Assembly (NCBI GenBank): GCA_009760855.2
Contig: WPIO01000006.1
Coordinates: 11,247,501 to 11,311,500, forward strand
DNA: 64,000 nucleotides
Direction: 5' to 3'
From: Cristatella mucedo
Taxonomy: Eukaryota; Bryozoa; Phylactolaemata; Cristatellidae
The notes beneath the pieces are model-generated. The model was given only the letters and a program-made list of their open reading frames with translations. It was not told the DNA's origin and made no database searches. Below are positions 22,144 through 32,680 of the stretch, in pieces. Position 1 is the stretch's first letter; each line of letters begins with the position of its first letter. A program made the translations under genes and the position numbers.

Positions 22144-24008
22144 CAATAATAATATTAACAATAAGACTGCACTTGGTAAAGCGCCTTCACAGAACTCAAT
22201 CTCTCTCTAGGTGCTTTACATTGGCTGCAAAGAGAAATGCAATTGAATGGTGAGTAATATCATGCTTAATAAACAAATAGAATGAAAAACATGGTTAGGG
22301 TGACATGCACAGGGTCAGCATGCAAATGTGGTTAGTGGCAGCATGCACAGTGTCAGCACGCGCAAGCATATCAAGGACGAATCGCAGGGACCCACTAAAT
22401 GCTGTCCTAAATAGGTGTGTTTTTAAATTCTTTTTAAATGTGGTCAGGTCAGGGGATGTTCTGACGCAGGTCGGGAGGGAGTTCCAGGCTTTGGGAGCAT
22501 ACGAACTAAATGCATGGTCTCCAAAGGATTTGACGTTTATACGAGGTAGTGGTAGACTGTTGGATTGCGAAAAACGGGTGGTACTTGGCCTGATGGGGGA
22601 GTATATCTGAGAGATAGGCTGGAACCAAAAAATGAAGTGACCTAAAAGTGAGCGACAAAACCTTGAAGTCAATCCGTTGCTTCACTGGTAGCCAGTGCAG
22701 GTCGGCGAGAATTTGAGTAATGTGGCAACTGCGACGCTCACGACAAACAAGCCTAGCTGCGGGAGTTTGGCACAAGCTGCAATCGCCTGATCGCACATGC
22801 TGGTAGGCGAGTAAGCAGTGAGTTGCAGAAGTTGAGACGAGATGTCACGAATGCATGGACCAACTTAGATGTGGTATCCTTATCTAAACCAGCCCGAATT
22901 TTAGCGATGTTATGAAGCTGAAAATAGGCAGATTTGACTGTGGAGCTGATATGGTCGTCTAACGAGAGGTCGCTATGGAATATGACACCTAGGTTTCGAG
23001 CTGATTCAACAGGAGATATGCTGGCAGAGCCAATTTTGGGCGTCAGCCTTTCCAATTTCCGAATCACACTGGGTTTGCCCATAACTAGTAAGCGAGTTTT
23101 ATCATCGTTTAATTTTAGAAAATTTGCTGCCATCCATGATCGGATGTCATCAATGCATGCAGCAAGTGAGTTGAGAGAATTTGAGGTGCTCGAAGGCTGG
23201 GAGGGATCAAAGCAAAGGTACAACTGAGTGTCATCCGCATAGAAGTGAAAGCCTAGATTGTGCTTGGCAATCACATCAGCAAGAGGGAGAGTATAAACGG
23301 TGAAAAGGACCGGACCCAGCACAGAGCCCTGAGGTACTCCATATTTTAGAGGTACTTCAGATGATCTTTGTCCATTCACGTCAACACTCTGGAGTCTCCC
23401 ACTGAGATAGGACCTGAACCACTGCAGAGCAGTGCCAGTGATGCCCAGGCGAGATGAGAGGCGCTCTAGAAGTACTTTGTGATCGATGGTATCAAAAGCT
23501 GCCGAAAGATCGAGCAAAACAAGCAGAGACACTCTACCCATGTCTGCATTCCTAAGTAGGTCGTTGTATACCCGAAACAATGCTGATTCTGTGGAGTGAT
23601 TCGCTCTAAAGCCAGACTGGAACTTACTAGCAAGTTGTCAGGTTTCGATATTTGAGTTCAGCTGGTCCGCCACGACCTGTTCCCGTGTCTTTGATAGGAA
23701 TGGTGGAAGGGAGACTGGGCGGTAGTTGCTTAAGTTCTCTTGGTCTAGTGTCGCTTTCTTGAGAAGTGGCCTGACTACAGCTTTTTTGAAAGGTGCTGGG
23801 ACATGACCTGAGGCTAATGACATATTAATGATGTTAGTTATGCATGGCAGCAGCAGATCAATGCAACGTGCGAGCAGGACAGTGGGAATAGGGTCCAGAG
23901 GTCTTGTTGTCTTCTTTGATTGGGATACGAACTTCAGGACTAGATCACTAGTGACCTGCTTAAATGTAGACATTGAGGTGCAGCCAGGAATCGGGGAACA
24001 GCACGTCA
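22144..24008 (-). mobile_element. L2/CR1-group LINE copy B, RT region to 3' tail, inserted in Gypsy integrase
   Basis: The minus strand starts inside the RT region (TFKQVTSDLVLKFVSQSKKT at about 23,970), followed by RPLLKKATLDQENLSNYRPV. Then 23,580-22,753 gives 275 codons with DLSAAFDTIDHKVLLERL, YGVPQGSVLGPVLF and the catalytic FYADDTQLYLC (about 23,250-23,218). After frameshifts come the C-terminal AFSSYAPKAWNSLPT and the 3' UTR. The tail is a degraded TTATTGTTAATATTATTATT near 22,165-22,144. The upstream endonuclease is absent, so the copy is 5'-truncated. It has a stop near 23,636 and frameshifts, so it is inactive. Confidence 0.9.
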
Positions 24009-25060
24009 TGTCTGAATGTCGAGTTTCAACCGGATATGGACCTTCCCAAGGGCTCAGCAGCTTAGTTGGGAGTCCCTTCTTTCCCAAGGGTTATAAAGCC
24101 AAACCCTATCACCAGCTTGCATTGAAACATCGCAATCTTTTACATCAGCTGGCAAATACATCAGCAGATACAGATACAGATTCATCAGATACATCTTACA
24201 TCCGCTCATGTCATCCGGAGACAGCTAAATTTTCTCTAGCCTGATGAGGCGTTCTCGCATGTCTCGGACATACTCTGGAACACAAACGGATGGCCGCTCG
24301 AAAGGTAGTATTCCTATCGGCAGATCTACTGGCAACCTCAGTTCCCTATCCAGTATCGATCTGACAGAAGTAAATCCAGTAGAATCGTGTTCTGTTGAAC
24401 GATATGCCGTCCACAATGGCGGCAAAACAGATCCCAGTCGTCTTGCTTTTTGGCTAAAATATTCTCCAGCGTACGACTATAACGTTCCTCCATACCATCC
24501 ATCTGTGGGTGTAATCCGAGTTTTATTCAATCCGAGTTTTATGGATACCCAACAGCTTGCAGTAGTCGGAAAATACTGCTGATTCAAAATGGCTTCCCTG
24601 ATCGGAATGCAATTCGTCCGGCATGCCAAAACGATGAAAGAAATCGCAGGCAACATTGGCAACGGTGTTGGCCTCTCGTTCAGGGATCCCAAAGGGTTCA
24701 TGCCACTTAGTCAAGTAATCCATCAAAACACAGATGTAGTTGTTGCTATGCTTAGTGGCAGTCAAAGAGCCAGCTATGTGAACAGCAACTCGTTACATCG
24801 GAGCGCCCACTTGATAAAGCTGCAGTGGTGCTCTAGGTTGCACCCTGGACGCCTTCTTGGCACAACATGCCCGGCAGTATTTGTACCACTCTTCTATATC
24901 ACTTCACATGCTAACCCAATGGAAATGCTGCCTCAGATGTCTCGGCTTCTCCTTAAACCCCACGTGCTCACCTGTAGGCTTACCGTGCACCTCAGTCGTA
25001 AGTATGGGCCTATCCGTCGTAGGCACCACGGTTACCCACGTTGTTATCAGGACATTTGGT
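24009..25060 (-). pseudogene. Gypsy integrase
   Basis: The minus strand shows a degraded HHCC zinc finger (LRQHFHWVSM, then WYKYCRACCAKK, about 24,950-24,860). It continues with the catalytic core NNYICVLMDYLTKWHEPFGI, FFHRFGMPDELHSDQGSHFE and LLGIHKTRI (24,765-24,530). The first two acidic residues of the D,D,E triad are visible (MDY and SDQG). Further on is LLSPWEGPYPVETRHSD at about 24,060-24,010, the C-terminal domain, where a LINE interrupts it. Several frameshifts and stops make it a pseudogene. Confidence 0.85.
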
Positions 25061-25084
25061 AATACCCTCTTCTGCTGTAGCACT

Positions 25085-25845
25085 CCTCGATGGGTCTAAG
25101 CACGCCTCATTGCGACTAGTTATACTTCGTGGCTTTGCTGTGGGAAGGGACCTCCTTCCATTCTGGGCGCGACCTGCTTTCTCGTACCCACGGCGGCTGC
25201 AGGTCTCTGTCCTCATCCTGCCAATGAGCCATATCTTCCAAAGCCTCTGCATCATCTTCCACCTACTCTGATAGCGTACATCATTACATCGTTAATTTTC
25301 CTAAAAGGCACAATGATTGCTCTCAACAGTGAAAGGTCCTTGACTCAAGCTGTCGGGGCTCCCATGGGCCGCTCCAGCTCTATGCTGTATTTCCAAGTCA
25401 TACTGGTCTCATTTTCCAACCCAATGAGTCAGATGACCCTTCTGGTCTTTCAGGGAGCGAAGCCATTTCAGAGCAGCATGGTCAGTGCAGATCGTGAAAC
25501 TAGCCTCGAACAGGTACGGGTGGTAATTTCCCAGTGTTTTTATAATGATCGGCAATTCTTTCCTCGCGACGCAGCAAATTTTCTCTGGAACACTGAGAAC
25601 CTTGCTGAAATAATCCACAACTTGCTCATGCCCATCCTTAGACTGGGATACCGCATCACCAATCCCGTCGTTGCTGGAGTCGTAATCTAGTGTGTAAGGA
25701 ACGTTCGGGTTCGGGAAATTCAGTGCATGCGAAGTCCTTAATGCCAGTTTGAATTATTTGCATGCGACATCAACTGTTGTCGACCATTCACATCGTACAC
25801 CTTTTTCTGTAAGGATGATGGAGGGGTGCAGCTATGGATGCATAA
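25085..25845 (-). pseudogene. Gypsy RT end and RNase H
   Basis: The minus strand reads ASIAAPLH (about 25,843-25,820), then the start of RNase H with SNDGIGDAVSQSKDGHEQV (about 25,680-25,625), VDYFSKVLSVPEKICCVARK, ELPIIIKTLGNYHPYLFEA and TDHAALKWLRSLKDQKGHL (about 25,490-25,430). This is the typical Gypsy RNase H order. A stop follows near 25,409 and further frames continue toward the integrase. Confidence 0.8.
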
Positions 25846-27302
25846 TCACTCCACAGAGTCAGCATTGCTTCGGGTATACAACGACCTACTTAGGAATGCA
25901 GACATGGGTAGAGTGTCTCTTCTTGTTTTGCTTGATCTTTCGGCAGCTTTTGATACCATCGATCACAAAGTACTTCTAGAGCGCCTCTCATCTCGCCTGG
26001 GCATCACTGGCACTGCTCTGCAGTGGTTCAGGTCCTATCTCAGTGGGAGACTCCAGAGTGTTGACGTGAATGGACAAAGATCATCTGAAGTACCTCTAAA
26101 ATATGGAGTACCTCAGGGCTCTGTGCTGGGTCCGGTCCTTTTCACCGTTTATACTCTCCCTCTTGCTGATGTGATTGCCAAGCACAATCTAGGCTTTCAC
26201 TTCTATGCGGATGACACTCAGTTGTACCTTTGCTTTGATCCCTCCCAGCCTTCGAGCACCTCAAATTCTCTCAACTCACTTGCTGCATGCATTGATGACA
26301 TCCGATCATGGATGGCAGCAAATTTTCTAAAACTAAACGATGATAAAACTAACTTACTAGTAATGGGCAAACCCAGTGTTATTCAGAAATTGTAAAGGCT
26401 GACTTTCAAAATTGGCTCTGCCAGCATATCTCCAGTTGCATCAGCTCGAAATCTAGGTGTCATATTCCAAAGCGACCTCTCGTTAGACGACCACATCAGC
26501 TCCACAGTCAAATCAGCCTATTTTCAGCTTCATAACATTGCTAAAATTAGGGCTTGTTTAGATAAGGATACCACGTCCAAGTTGGTCCATGCATTCGTGA
26601 CATCTCGTCTCGACTTCTGCAACTCACTGCTTACTGGCCTACCAGCATGTGCGATCAGGCGATTGCAGCTGGTGCAAAACTCTGCAGCTAGGCTTGTCTG
26701 TCGTGAGCGTCGCAGTTGCCACATTACTCCACTTCTCGCCGACCTGCACTGGCTACCAGTCAAGCAACGGATTGACTTCAAGGTTTTGTCGCTCACTTTT
26801 AGGTCTCTTCATTCTATGGCTCCAGCCTATCTTTCAGATATGCTACCCCATCAGGCCAAGCATCGTACCACTCGCTTTTCGGAATCCAACAGTCTAGAAA
26901 TACCTCGTACAAACCTTAAATCCTTTGGAGACCGTGCATTTAGCTCGTATGCTCCCAAAGCCTGGAACTCCCTCCCGACCTGCATCAGAACGTCCCCTGA
27001 CCTGACCACATTTAAAAGAAACTTAAAAACACACCTATTTAGGACAGCATTTAGTAGGTCCCTGTGATTCGTCCTTGTTGTGCTTATGCGTGCTGACACT
27101 GTGCATGCTGCCACTAACCACATTTGCATGCTGACCCTGTGCATGTCACCCCTAACCATATTGTTCATTTTGTTTGTTTTTCAAGCATGATTTTACTTAC
27201 TATTCTATTGCGTATCACTTTGCAGCAAATGTAAAGCGCCTAGAAAGAGATCAAGTTCTCTGAGTGCGCTTTATCAAGTGCAATATTATTATTATTATTA
27301 TT
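25846..27302 (+). mobile_element. L2/CR1-group LINE copy A, inserted in Gypsy pol
   Basis: The plus strand begins abruptly at TCACTCCACAGAGTC within the RT ORF. It carries DLSAAFDTIDHKVLLERL, YGVPQGSVLGPVLF, FYADDTQLYLC (26,203-26,235), then, after a stop at 26,393, SLLTGLPACAIRRLQLVQ and AFSSYAPKAWNSLPT (to 27,067). It ends with the 3' UTR, the stem-loop and (TTA)n. ATAA flanks both ends (25,842-25,845 and about 27,302-27,305) and appears as the target-site duplication, placed between Gypsy codons for ...VTDFI and ASIAAPLH. It is 5'-truncated and lacks endonuclease. Confidence 0.92.
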
Positions 27303-27545
27303 ATAAAGTCCGTCACACAATGTCGAGAGTACGTGTTTAGACCAAGAAACCTGTCCTGCATCCCTCGGCGTCTCGTCTACTACAGCTGCTACTGTATCCC
27401 GATCGGTCCTTACCCCCGATTCTCCGACAACATGATCTAGGTAATTCACTTTCCTCTTAAAAAAGCGACACTTTTTAGGATGCAATTTTAAACTAGCCAG
27501 TGGAGGCTTTCTAAAGCTCTCTCCATCAGCCATTTTCACTTGATG
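27303..27545 (-). pseudogene. Gypsy RT, C-terminal part with deletion of the catalytic segment
   Basis: The minus strand reads QYHQVKMADGE near 27,550-27,515, then directly PLASLKLHPKKCRFFKRKVN and GESGVRTD, then FLGLNTYSRHCVTDF in a shifted frame at about 27,350-27,306. The normal segment with the YxDD active site, which lies between these in Gypsy RTs, is missing. The RT is therefore catalytically dead. Confidence 0.75.
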
Positions 27546-27840
27546 ATACTGTTGTATTACTGTGGCTTAAGCGGCGGCAGTTCTAGTGGAGTCCCGAGAC
27601 GCAAGCTCGTATATGAGCGGTGAACGAGACTCTCAGTCTATTCTCTCACTCGTGCATATATAGTACGAGCTAGCTGACTCGCCGCAATTGGGAGAATGCA
27701 GCTGCGGCGGGCAGCATCCCCCACACCAACGGCCTGCGCCGAGTCAACTGCCCAAACACCTGCAGCAGGTGGGGCATACGGTAGTGGCTGGACGCCGTGC
27801 TAATTGTAAAAAGCAGCAGCAACAGCAGGCACACACAACC
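27546..27840. mobile_element. Unidentified insert of about 300 bp within Gypsy RT
   Basis: Gypsy RT codons for ADTLDALSGSLN (about 27,890-27,860) and for QYHQVKMADGE (about 27,550) should be nearly adjacent, but about 300 unrelated bases lie between. The insert has GTGCATATATAGTACGAG (TATA-like, about 27,653), CG-rich sequence and CAGCAGCAACAGCAGG near its right end. It could be a solo LTR or a small nonautonomous element. I could not confirm TG...CA ends or a clear target duplication. Confidence 0.5.
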
Positions 27841-28260
27841 ATACCCAGACTTCAGAACAACTGTGGAGAACCGTTTAGCGAGCCTGACAGCGCATCTAGG
27901 GTATCGGCAATTCGTGGTTAAGGATATGAACCCTTCTCGGTCATGTTATTAACCGCCCTAAAGCCTACGCAGCATCGCATAGTACCATCTATCTTCCTAA
28001 CACCACAGGCTAGGACCAGGGGCTGGATGATTTTTCTAATACCCCTCGTTTCACGTAATCGCCCACAACTTTCTGGAGCCCTTCCCGGCGTTTTGGCGCT
28101 ACGAGTCTCGAGCGGTGCCTGATTGGTACACGGTTGCCTGCACTAATCGTGCGCTCCACCAAATCCCTGGATCTCAAGTCGCGATTACCAGAAGAAAACG
28201 CATCTGCATAATGCACAAGAAAGTTCCTAACCTCTGAGGATTCGTCTACCGTCAAGTGAG
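27841..28260 (-). pseudogene. Gypsy RT, N-terminal part
   Basis: The minus strand reads NFLVHYADAFSSGNRDLRSR and DLVERTISAGNRVPIRHRSR (28,230-28,110), KRGVLEKSSSPWS (to 28,010), then, frame-shifted, PVVLVRKIDGT, RAVNNMTEKG and ADTLDALSGSLN (about 28,000-27,860). These are the start of the Gypsy RT domain, including the conserved SSPW and LVRKKDG-like motifs. Confidence 0.8.
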
Positions 28261-28580
28261 CAGTACTTCTACCATATAGGTCTTCAAATCTTCAAGGTAA
28301 TTTAGTAACCTATCAATTTTTTAACCGAAACGACGGCGTCTGCCTCATGTGCTTCAACGCATGTACCGAGAACCACTCTCATTTTGAGACCCCATGGCTC
28401 GTCAGAAACATTAGCTAATATCACCGGCACCATTTCCTGTCTAGAATCAACCAGACTCCGTCCCACCATTCCGCAAGGCCCTTCTTACACTTGATCGGTT
28501 TTACAACAAACCACCTGCTCTGGACGAGCTGGTGTAATTACTGAGCGAAAATTTCTGACGAAATTACTATCTGTCGTGCT
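28261..28580 (-). pseudogene. Gypsy pol, protease-RT linker
   Basis: The minus strand reads FRSVITPARPEQVVCCKTDQ (28,555-28,490), then GRSLVDSRQEMVPVILANVS and DEPWGLKMRVVLGTCVEAHE (about 28,465-28,345). This beta-rich linker, with V.R.L.....P....N, is common between protease and RT in Gypsy elements. Confidence 0.65.
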
Positions 28581-28665
28581 TCCTTTGCAGCAAATGTAAA
28601 GCGCCTGGAAAGAGATTGAGTTCTCTGAGGGCGTTTTATCAAGTGTATTATTATTATTATTATTA
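28581..28665 (+). mobile_element. LINE 3' tail only, inserted in Gypsy pol linker
   Basis: TTTGCAGCAAATGTAAAGCG through CTCTGAGGGCGTTTTATCAAG and (TTA)n, about 85 bases in all. Gypsy linker coding sequence lies on its lower side and protease coding sequence on its upper side. Confidence 0.85.
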
Positions 28666-29045
28666 CCCATCCCAGTGACTATGTGATCGACAAAACGCCG
28701 ATTGACTTAAAACCGCATCTGACAGAGGTTCACTCTAGCCCCACGGGCACCAGATAATCTGAACCCAAGATGCATGTGTCATTCATGTCGGCTACAAACA
28801 TCTGGTGGCATTCGGTCTCTCCACCAATACTCAATTCGACCTTCTTAATAATAATAATAATGCGCTTGATAAAGCGCCCTCAGAGAACTCAATCTCTTTC
28901 TAGGCGCTTCACATTTGGGCCCCACATCTTTCCGAATAGTTCAACGAGTGGCTCTCTATTCAAAGCCAGCAACGGGGCTTGGCAGAACGGCCCGTCGGGT
29001 CTCGCTCGCAGATACAGTTACACTGCTACTGTTATACTGCAGTAG
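28666..29045 (-). pseudogene. Gypsy aspartic protease, split by a LINE tail
   Basis: The minus strand from about 29,010 reads DGPFCQAPLLALNREPLVEL and FGKMWGP. It is then interrupted at 28,917-28,846 and resumes VELSIGGETECHQMFVADMN and CILGSDYLVPVGLE (28,840-28,735). V.I.GG...H...VADI.D.CILG.D.L is the typical C-terminal half of the retroelement protease. The catalytic D(T/S)G could not be located with confidence upstream of 28,960. Confidence 0.75.
28846..28917 (-). mobile_element. LINE 3' tail only, inserted in Gypsy protease
   Basis: On the plus strand (AAT)n followed by GCGCTTGATAAAGCGCCCTC, AGAGAACTCAATCTCTTTC and TAGGCGCTTCACATTTG. It is a truncated LINE end of about 72 bases on the minus strand, between two protease-coding parts. 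Confidence 0.85.
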
Positions 29046-29460
29046 AGCTGCACTACAATAATAAAAATTAATGCACGGTGCCTCAAAAGAACTACATCTC
29101 TTCCGTGGCCTTTTGCACATTCTCGAAGGAAAATGTGCACAATTTCATCGCGTATAAGCACACAGGTCACGCAGGTCAACGCGTACCGACGGGGTCACGC
29201 ATTTCGAGGAAGCCGTCGACGTCGGCTATCGAGGTTGGTATCGTGTTATCGGGGGTTTAATATCGGGGATAAATTTTGTTGGGCTTGCAATTTCTCTCAA
29301 ATCGTCGTTGGTATCTCGTCGCGATGTCAGCCAGCAATGCAATCCCAGCTTTGAGTGCTCGAAGTGAGCCAGCGAGCGGTACGACGCGACGCCTTAATAG
29401 GACCTACTTTCGATAGGTAGGCCGGAATGAGAGAGTATCGGAACCTAAAAGTGAGTGCTA

Positions 29461-29630
29461 ATGGCTCACTAGGTAAGGCGGTTGCTTTTCACGACCTCGG
29501 CCCTGAGGTCGTGGGCTCGAATACTGCAGTGGGCGATCCTTTGTCGCCACTGCAAGCGGTGGTGATAGTCGTCAAGGCTCTTTTGTTGCTATACAAAACG
29601 AGGCTGTTAAATCAGCTAGCATTTTTTTAA
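29461..29630 (+). mobile_element. SINE family 2
   Basis: ATGGCTCACTAGGTAAGGCGG head, a B-box-like GGGCTCGAATAC, CCACTGCAAGCGGTGGTG body, CTCTTTTGTTGCTATACAAAACG and GGCTGTTAAATCAGC at the 3' end. Confidence 0.85.
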
Positions 29631-29637
29631 AGTCGAC

Positions 29638-29740
29638 ATTCTGCTTGCTTGATGCGTAGCCGGTGCAGGTCGGTGGGAAGTGGTGGCATAGTTGCCGTGG
29701 CGACGTCGTTCTTAACAGACAAACCAATCCACGGAGTTTC
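29638..29740 (-). mobile_element. Degenerate LINE fragment
   Basis: The minus strand reads GGTTTGTCTGTTAAGAACG, CCACCACTTCCCACCGACC and TGCACCGGCTACGCATCAAG, matching the LINE region around LVCRER and DLHWLPVKQ with many differences. Confidence 0.5.
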
Positions 29741-29894
29741 TCATCGACCGCAAGTATTTTGCTGCACACGAAGAAAGACCTTCATCTAGTAAGTTACGTC
29801 CAGAAGCAGAAGACTGGATGTCACAGCTTTCGTGTGCATGCACCTGCTTAAACTGAGCTTGCTCCTTGTGGATGTTTCCACTATTCATTTGATT

Positions 29895-29986
29895 ATGCTT
29901 TCAATACAGCATCTGTAATGTGCCTACAAAACGATTCAGTTCTCTGAGGGCACTATACAAATGTATTATTATCAGTATTACTATTA
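29895..29986 (+). mobile_element. Degenerate LINE 3' tail
   Basis: GTAATGTGCCTACAAAACGATT, CAGTTCTCTGAGGGCACTATAC and an imperfect TTATTATCAGTATTACTATTA tail. The stem bases GTGCC and GGCAC still pair. Confidence 0.7.
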
Positions 29987-30450
29987 CAAACGCACGGACC
30001 AGTTTGCCCCTAGTCCTTACCCGAGCAAACACTTTTTAAAGAAAATGTGTAGCCTCTTCAGGAAAAAGCAGAATTCGACGCCAAAATATAAGATCAAGAG
30101 TTCAGTCGTATAGGCTTTCTCTAAAAAGAGAAGACTAGAATGTCCATTTTGCAAGAGCCCGGAGATCTTCACCCGAAGATGGAAGCCTCACGAAAGCCTT
30201 GTTAAGAGACTTCCGCCCAAAAAGAAATGCACATTCCCACGTGGAGAGCCTCAGATTGAGCATCGAAGCCATGCTGCGGCGCGACAATCAGGGATGTCTG
30301 AAAAGAATTTCCTCATGAGTAACTAAGAAGAGTCAGGCGACCCCTTTAAAAGCGAAGTGATTGGCTTTCCCACTGGGATTTCGTTTAAGTGCCGGTCATG
30401 TTAGCAGTGGTTGCTGGACTGTGACAGTGCTATGGTGTTGTAAACTATAC

Positions 30451-30575
30451 ATATATATAATTCATTTGTATAGCGCTCTAAGAGAAACTATTCTCTATTC
30501 ATGCGCTTCACGTATGCCACGAGGCTCGAGCTCACGACCTCGGTCAGACCTTGGTTGGGGCGAGCACCTTAACCA
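30451..30575 (-). mobile_element. SINE family 1, head-truncated
   Basis: Plus-strand ATATATATAATTCATTTGTA, TAGCGCTCTAAGAG, TCTATTCATGCGCTTCACG, then tRNA-like head sequence to CACCTTAACCA. The first 18 or so bases of the head are missing. Confidence 0.75.
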
Positions 30576-32254
30576 ATAATTTTGCTCGGGCTCTTGCACA
30601 ATATGGGATGCTGCGGTCTGGGCAAGTATACTTCCCTATAACCCCCAGGGCCGTCAATTCTTGGTCTGGCTTAGCTTATGGGCTCGAGTCTTGAGGCAAA
30701 TGTGAAGCAAGTGTCTTGATAGAGATGACATTCACAAAAGGCGAAATTACATTCCTAGTCGTCGAATCGATCTGTGAGGTCCATCTGTCCATGCCACGAG
30801 CCACTCATAGCAGCTTCAATACCGGTATACCTATACAGGCCTGGTGAGGTTCATTTTTTCCAAATATTCGGATGTCACTTTTGTCGCCTACACCTGCACT
30901 GTTCGTCTTTTTTATAGGAATGTGTCGTCGAGCATCGATGATGGTTAGTGCATTAATCGAGACCGGTCGATCCGCTCCTGAAATCTAATTCAACGGCATC
31001 GGTTTGCATATGAGACTCAACCATGTGACTTTTAAGAGAAGCTAGGCGGGTCTTAGCATAGATTTAGATGTACGGATTGGGGCTCGCGAGCCGGAAGCTC
31101 CGCCGAAAACAGCGTACTTCGCCTGCTTACACTTACTGTATCTGTCTGCAGATCCGCAAATGGGCGAGCCCTAATTTAGACTTCCTGCTCATGCTGCTGG
31201 TCCTCTAAGTAGTTCGGACCGTATATGATTCAATCTTTTAAGTTTTTTTGTTTACCTTACTCGCATTTTGAGGACCTTTAGTTGCTGGGGACCTTCGGCG
31301 CCATTTACCCGTACTCGATCTTGAGGTCTCTTCGACCGACCAGCTCTGCCTAGTCTTGCGACCACTCGCTGCCGCCGCAGATCTACGACATATTCGGAGA
31401 CTTTGCGGATTAGCTGCTTTTACTTTCTTAGCTTGGACTGCTTTAGTCCTTGACCCTGCCATTCATTGCTCTTGCGGAGCGTCGTTGCGGTAAGCGACAA
31501 TCGAAATAAGTGCACGGGCAGCACGGACGGGCCGACACTTTGCACGACGAAGAAGAAGCGTCGTGCGGCTCCTTGGCCAAAGCAGACAGGGAGCAGACAG
31601 CGCTAGCCCTACGCTGGATGCTCACGAGGAACGCTTTCCTACCCTTCCTTCCAGGTGCCGTACCCACGATCGCAGCTCCTACGCCCCCTCCCGGAAGCGG
31701 AAGCAACCCGGAATACGCGTCCCGGTAGGGTCGAAGTAGTAAATTCCTAATGAATACTTCACTTCACCGAGCTACTCGCCCCGTAGCCTTGGCCCATGAG
31801 CGCAGCGGTGCAAAGTACAAGTACGGTGCAACCCTAAGGCTGGCAACTGGGGGGGGGGGGAATACGCAGCTGTTCCTGTACTTAGCGGTAGTCGAGCCAC
31901 GCCCCCTCCCGAGCACGACCACTCAGCGAGCGCTCGCCAAGAGTGAAGTCTAATAGACTAGCATCGAACTTCATGTAAAAAATTCCGGGTAACGCAAATT
32001 CTCTGAGGCCGTGCATTTACGATAGTTGAATAACGTGTCGGTGGGACGGTTAATAGAGAGAAGGAGAGAGAATTCGTGTCGTGTGGGGTCAGGTCTCATC
32101 CGCCAGACTAGAGTTAAGGTGGTTTAGATGCAAAACAACTGGTATGCGACGGAGGATGGAAGGGAAGGTGGGAAATTACAAGTCAAGAAAATACATGTCG
32201 GTGAATTCTAACGAGCAAGTCATTCAGATAGGGATGCAAGATCAAGATATTGAA
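30576..32254. other. No gene recognised
   Basis: Single-copy-looking sequence with a moderately GC-rich patch at about 31,260-31,950 containing short overlapping ORFs on both strands. It has a G run at 31,850-31,860. No motif or splice evidence identifies an exon. Confidence 0.45.
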
Positions 32255-32435
32255 GGCACCTAAACGTAAGTGACAAGACCTTTAAGTCGATGCTGCTAGA
32301 TGGAGGGAGGAGCTAGCGTAAGTCGGATGGGGGAGTGCTGTGTTGCTAGGCAGTTGCAGCGATCGCGAGAGATGAGCAAAGCTACTGAGTTTTGCACCTG
32401 CTGTAAGCGTCTTAATTGCACTGGAAAGAAGGAGC
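32255..32435 (-). mobile_element. Degenerate LINE fragment abutting CT tract
   Basis: The minus strand reads [20 protein letters not shown], which corresponds to the LINE RT C-terminal region IRRLQLVQNSAARLVCRER. It continues to GTCGCTCACTTTTAGGT-like sequence (CTTGTCACTTACGTTTAGG on the minus strand). Its 5' end joins the CT-rich (on this strand) repeat. Confidence 0.65.
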
Positions 32436-32440
32436 GTGTA

Positions 32441-32463
32441 AGGAGAGAGAGAGAGAGAGAGAC

Positions 32464-32494
<31 letters not shown>

Positions 32495-32680
32495 GAGAGA
32501 GAGAGACAGAGAGACAGAGACAGAGAGACAGACAGAGACAGACAGAGAGACAGAGACAGAGAGACAGAGACAGAGACAGAGAGAGACAGAGGGAGAGACA
32601 GAGAGAGAGACAGAGAGAGACAGAGGCAGACAGAGACAGACAGAGAGACACGGAGAGAGAGACAGACAGACAGACAGCTG
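32441..32680. repeat. (GA)n/(GACA)n microsatellite
   Basis: Mixture of GAGA, GACA and GACAGA units without other sequence. Confidence 0.97.

Larger units (their letters stand above)
21829..29045 (-). mobile_element. Gypsy-type LTR retrotransposon carcass with nested insertions
   Basis: Reading the minus strand from high to low coordinate, the domains are protease (29,045-28,680), linker, RT (28,260-27,303, with a gap and a deletion), RT end and RNase H (25,845-25,080), integrase (25,000-24,009) and a post-integrase tail (22,138-21,829). This is the Gypsy/Ty3 order, with RT-RNase H before integrase. Five insertions split it: 22,144-24,008, 25,846-27,302, about 27,545-27,840, 28,581-28,665 and 28,846-28,917. 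I could not identify LTRs, a primer-binding site or a gag region for this copy. Confidence 0.85.

Noticed and set aside
22305-22610. 101-codon plus-strand ORF, and similar ones at 26,851-27,168 and 46,103-46,456
   Set aside because: They are antisense shadows of the LINE RT C-terminus, recurring wherever that LINE occurs.
22934-23227. 97-codon plus-strand ORF (also 42,630-42,938 on the minus strand)
   Set aside because: Antisense to the LINE RT catalytic region; a shadow ORF.
31850-31860. G11 run as a telomere or quadruplex element
   Set aside because: A single homopolymer without repeated G-tracts nearby, which gives no support for either.
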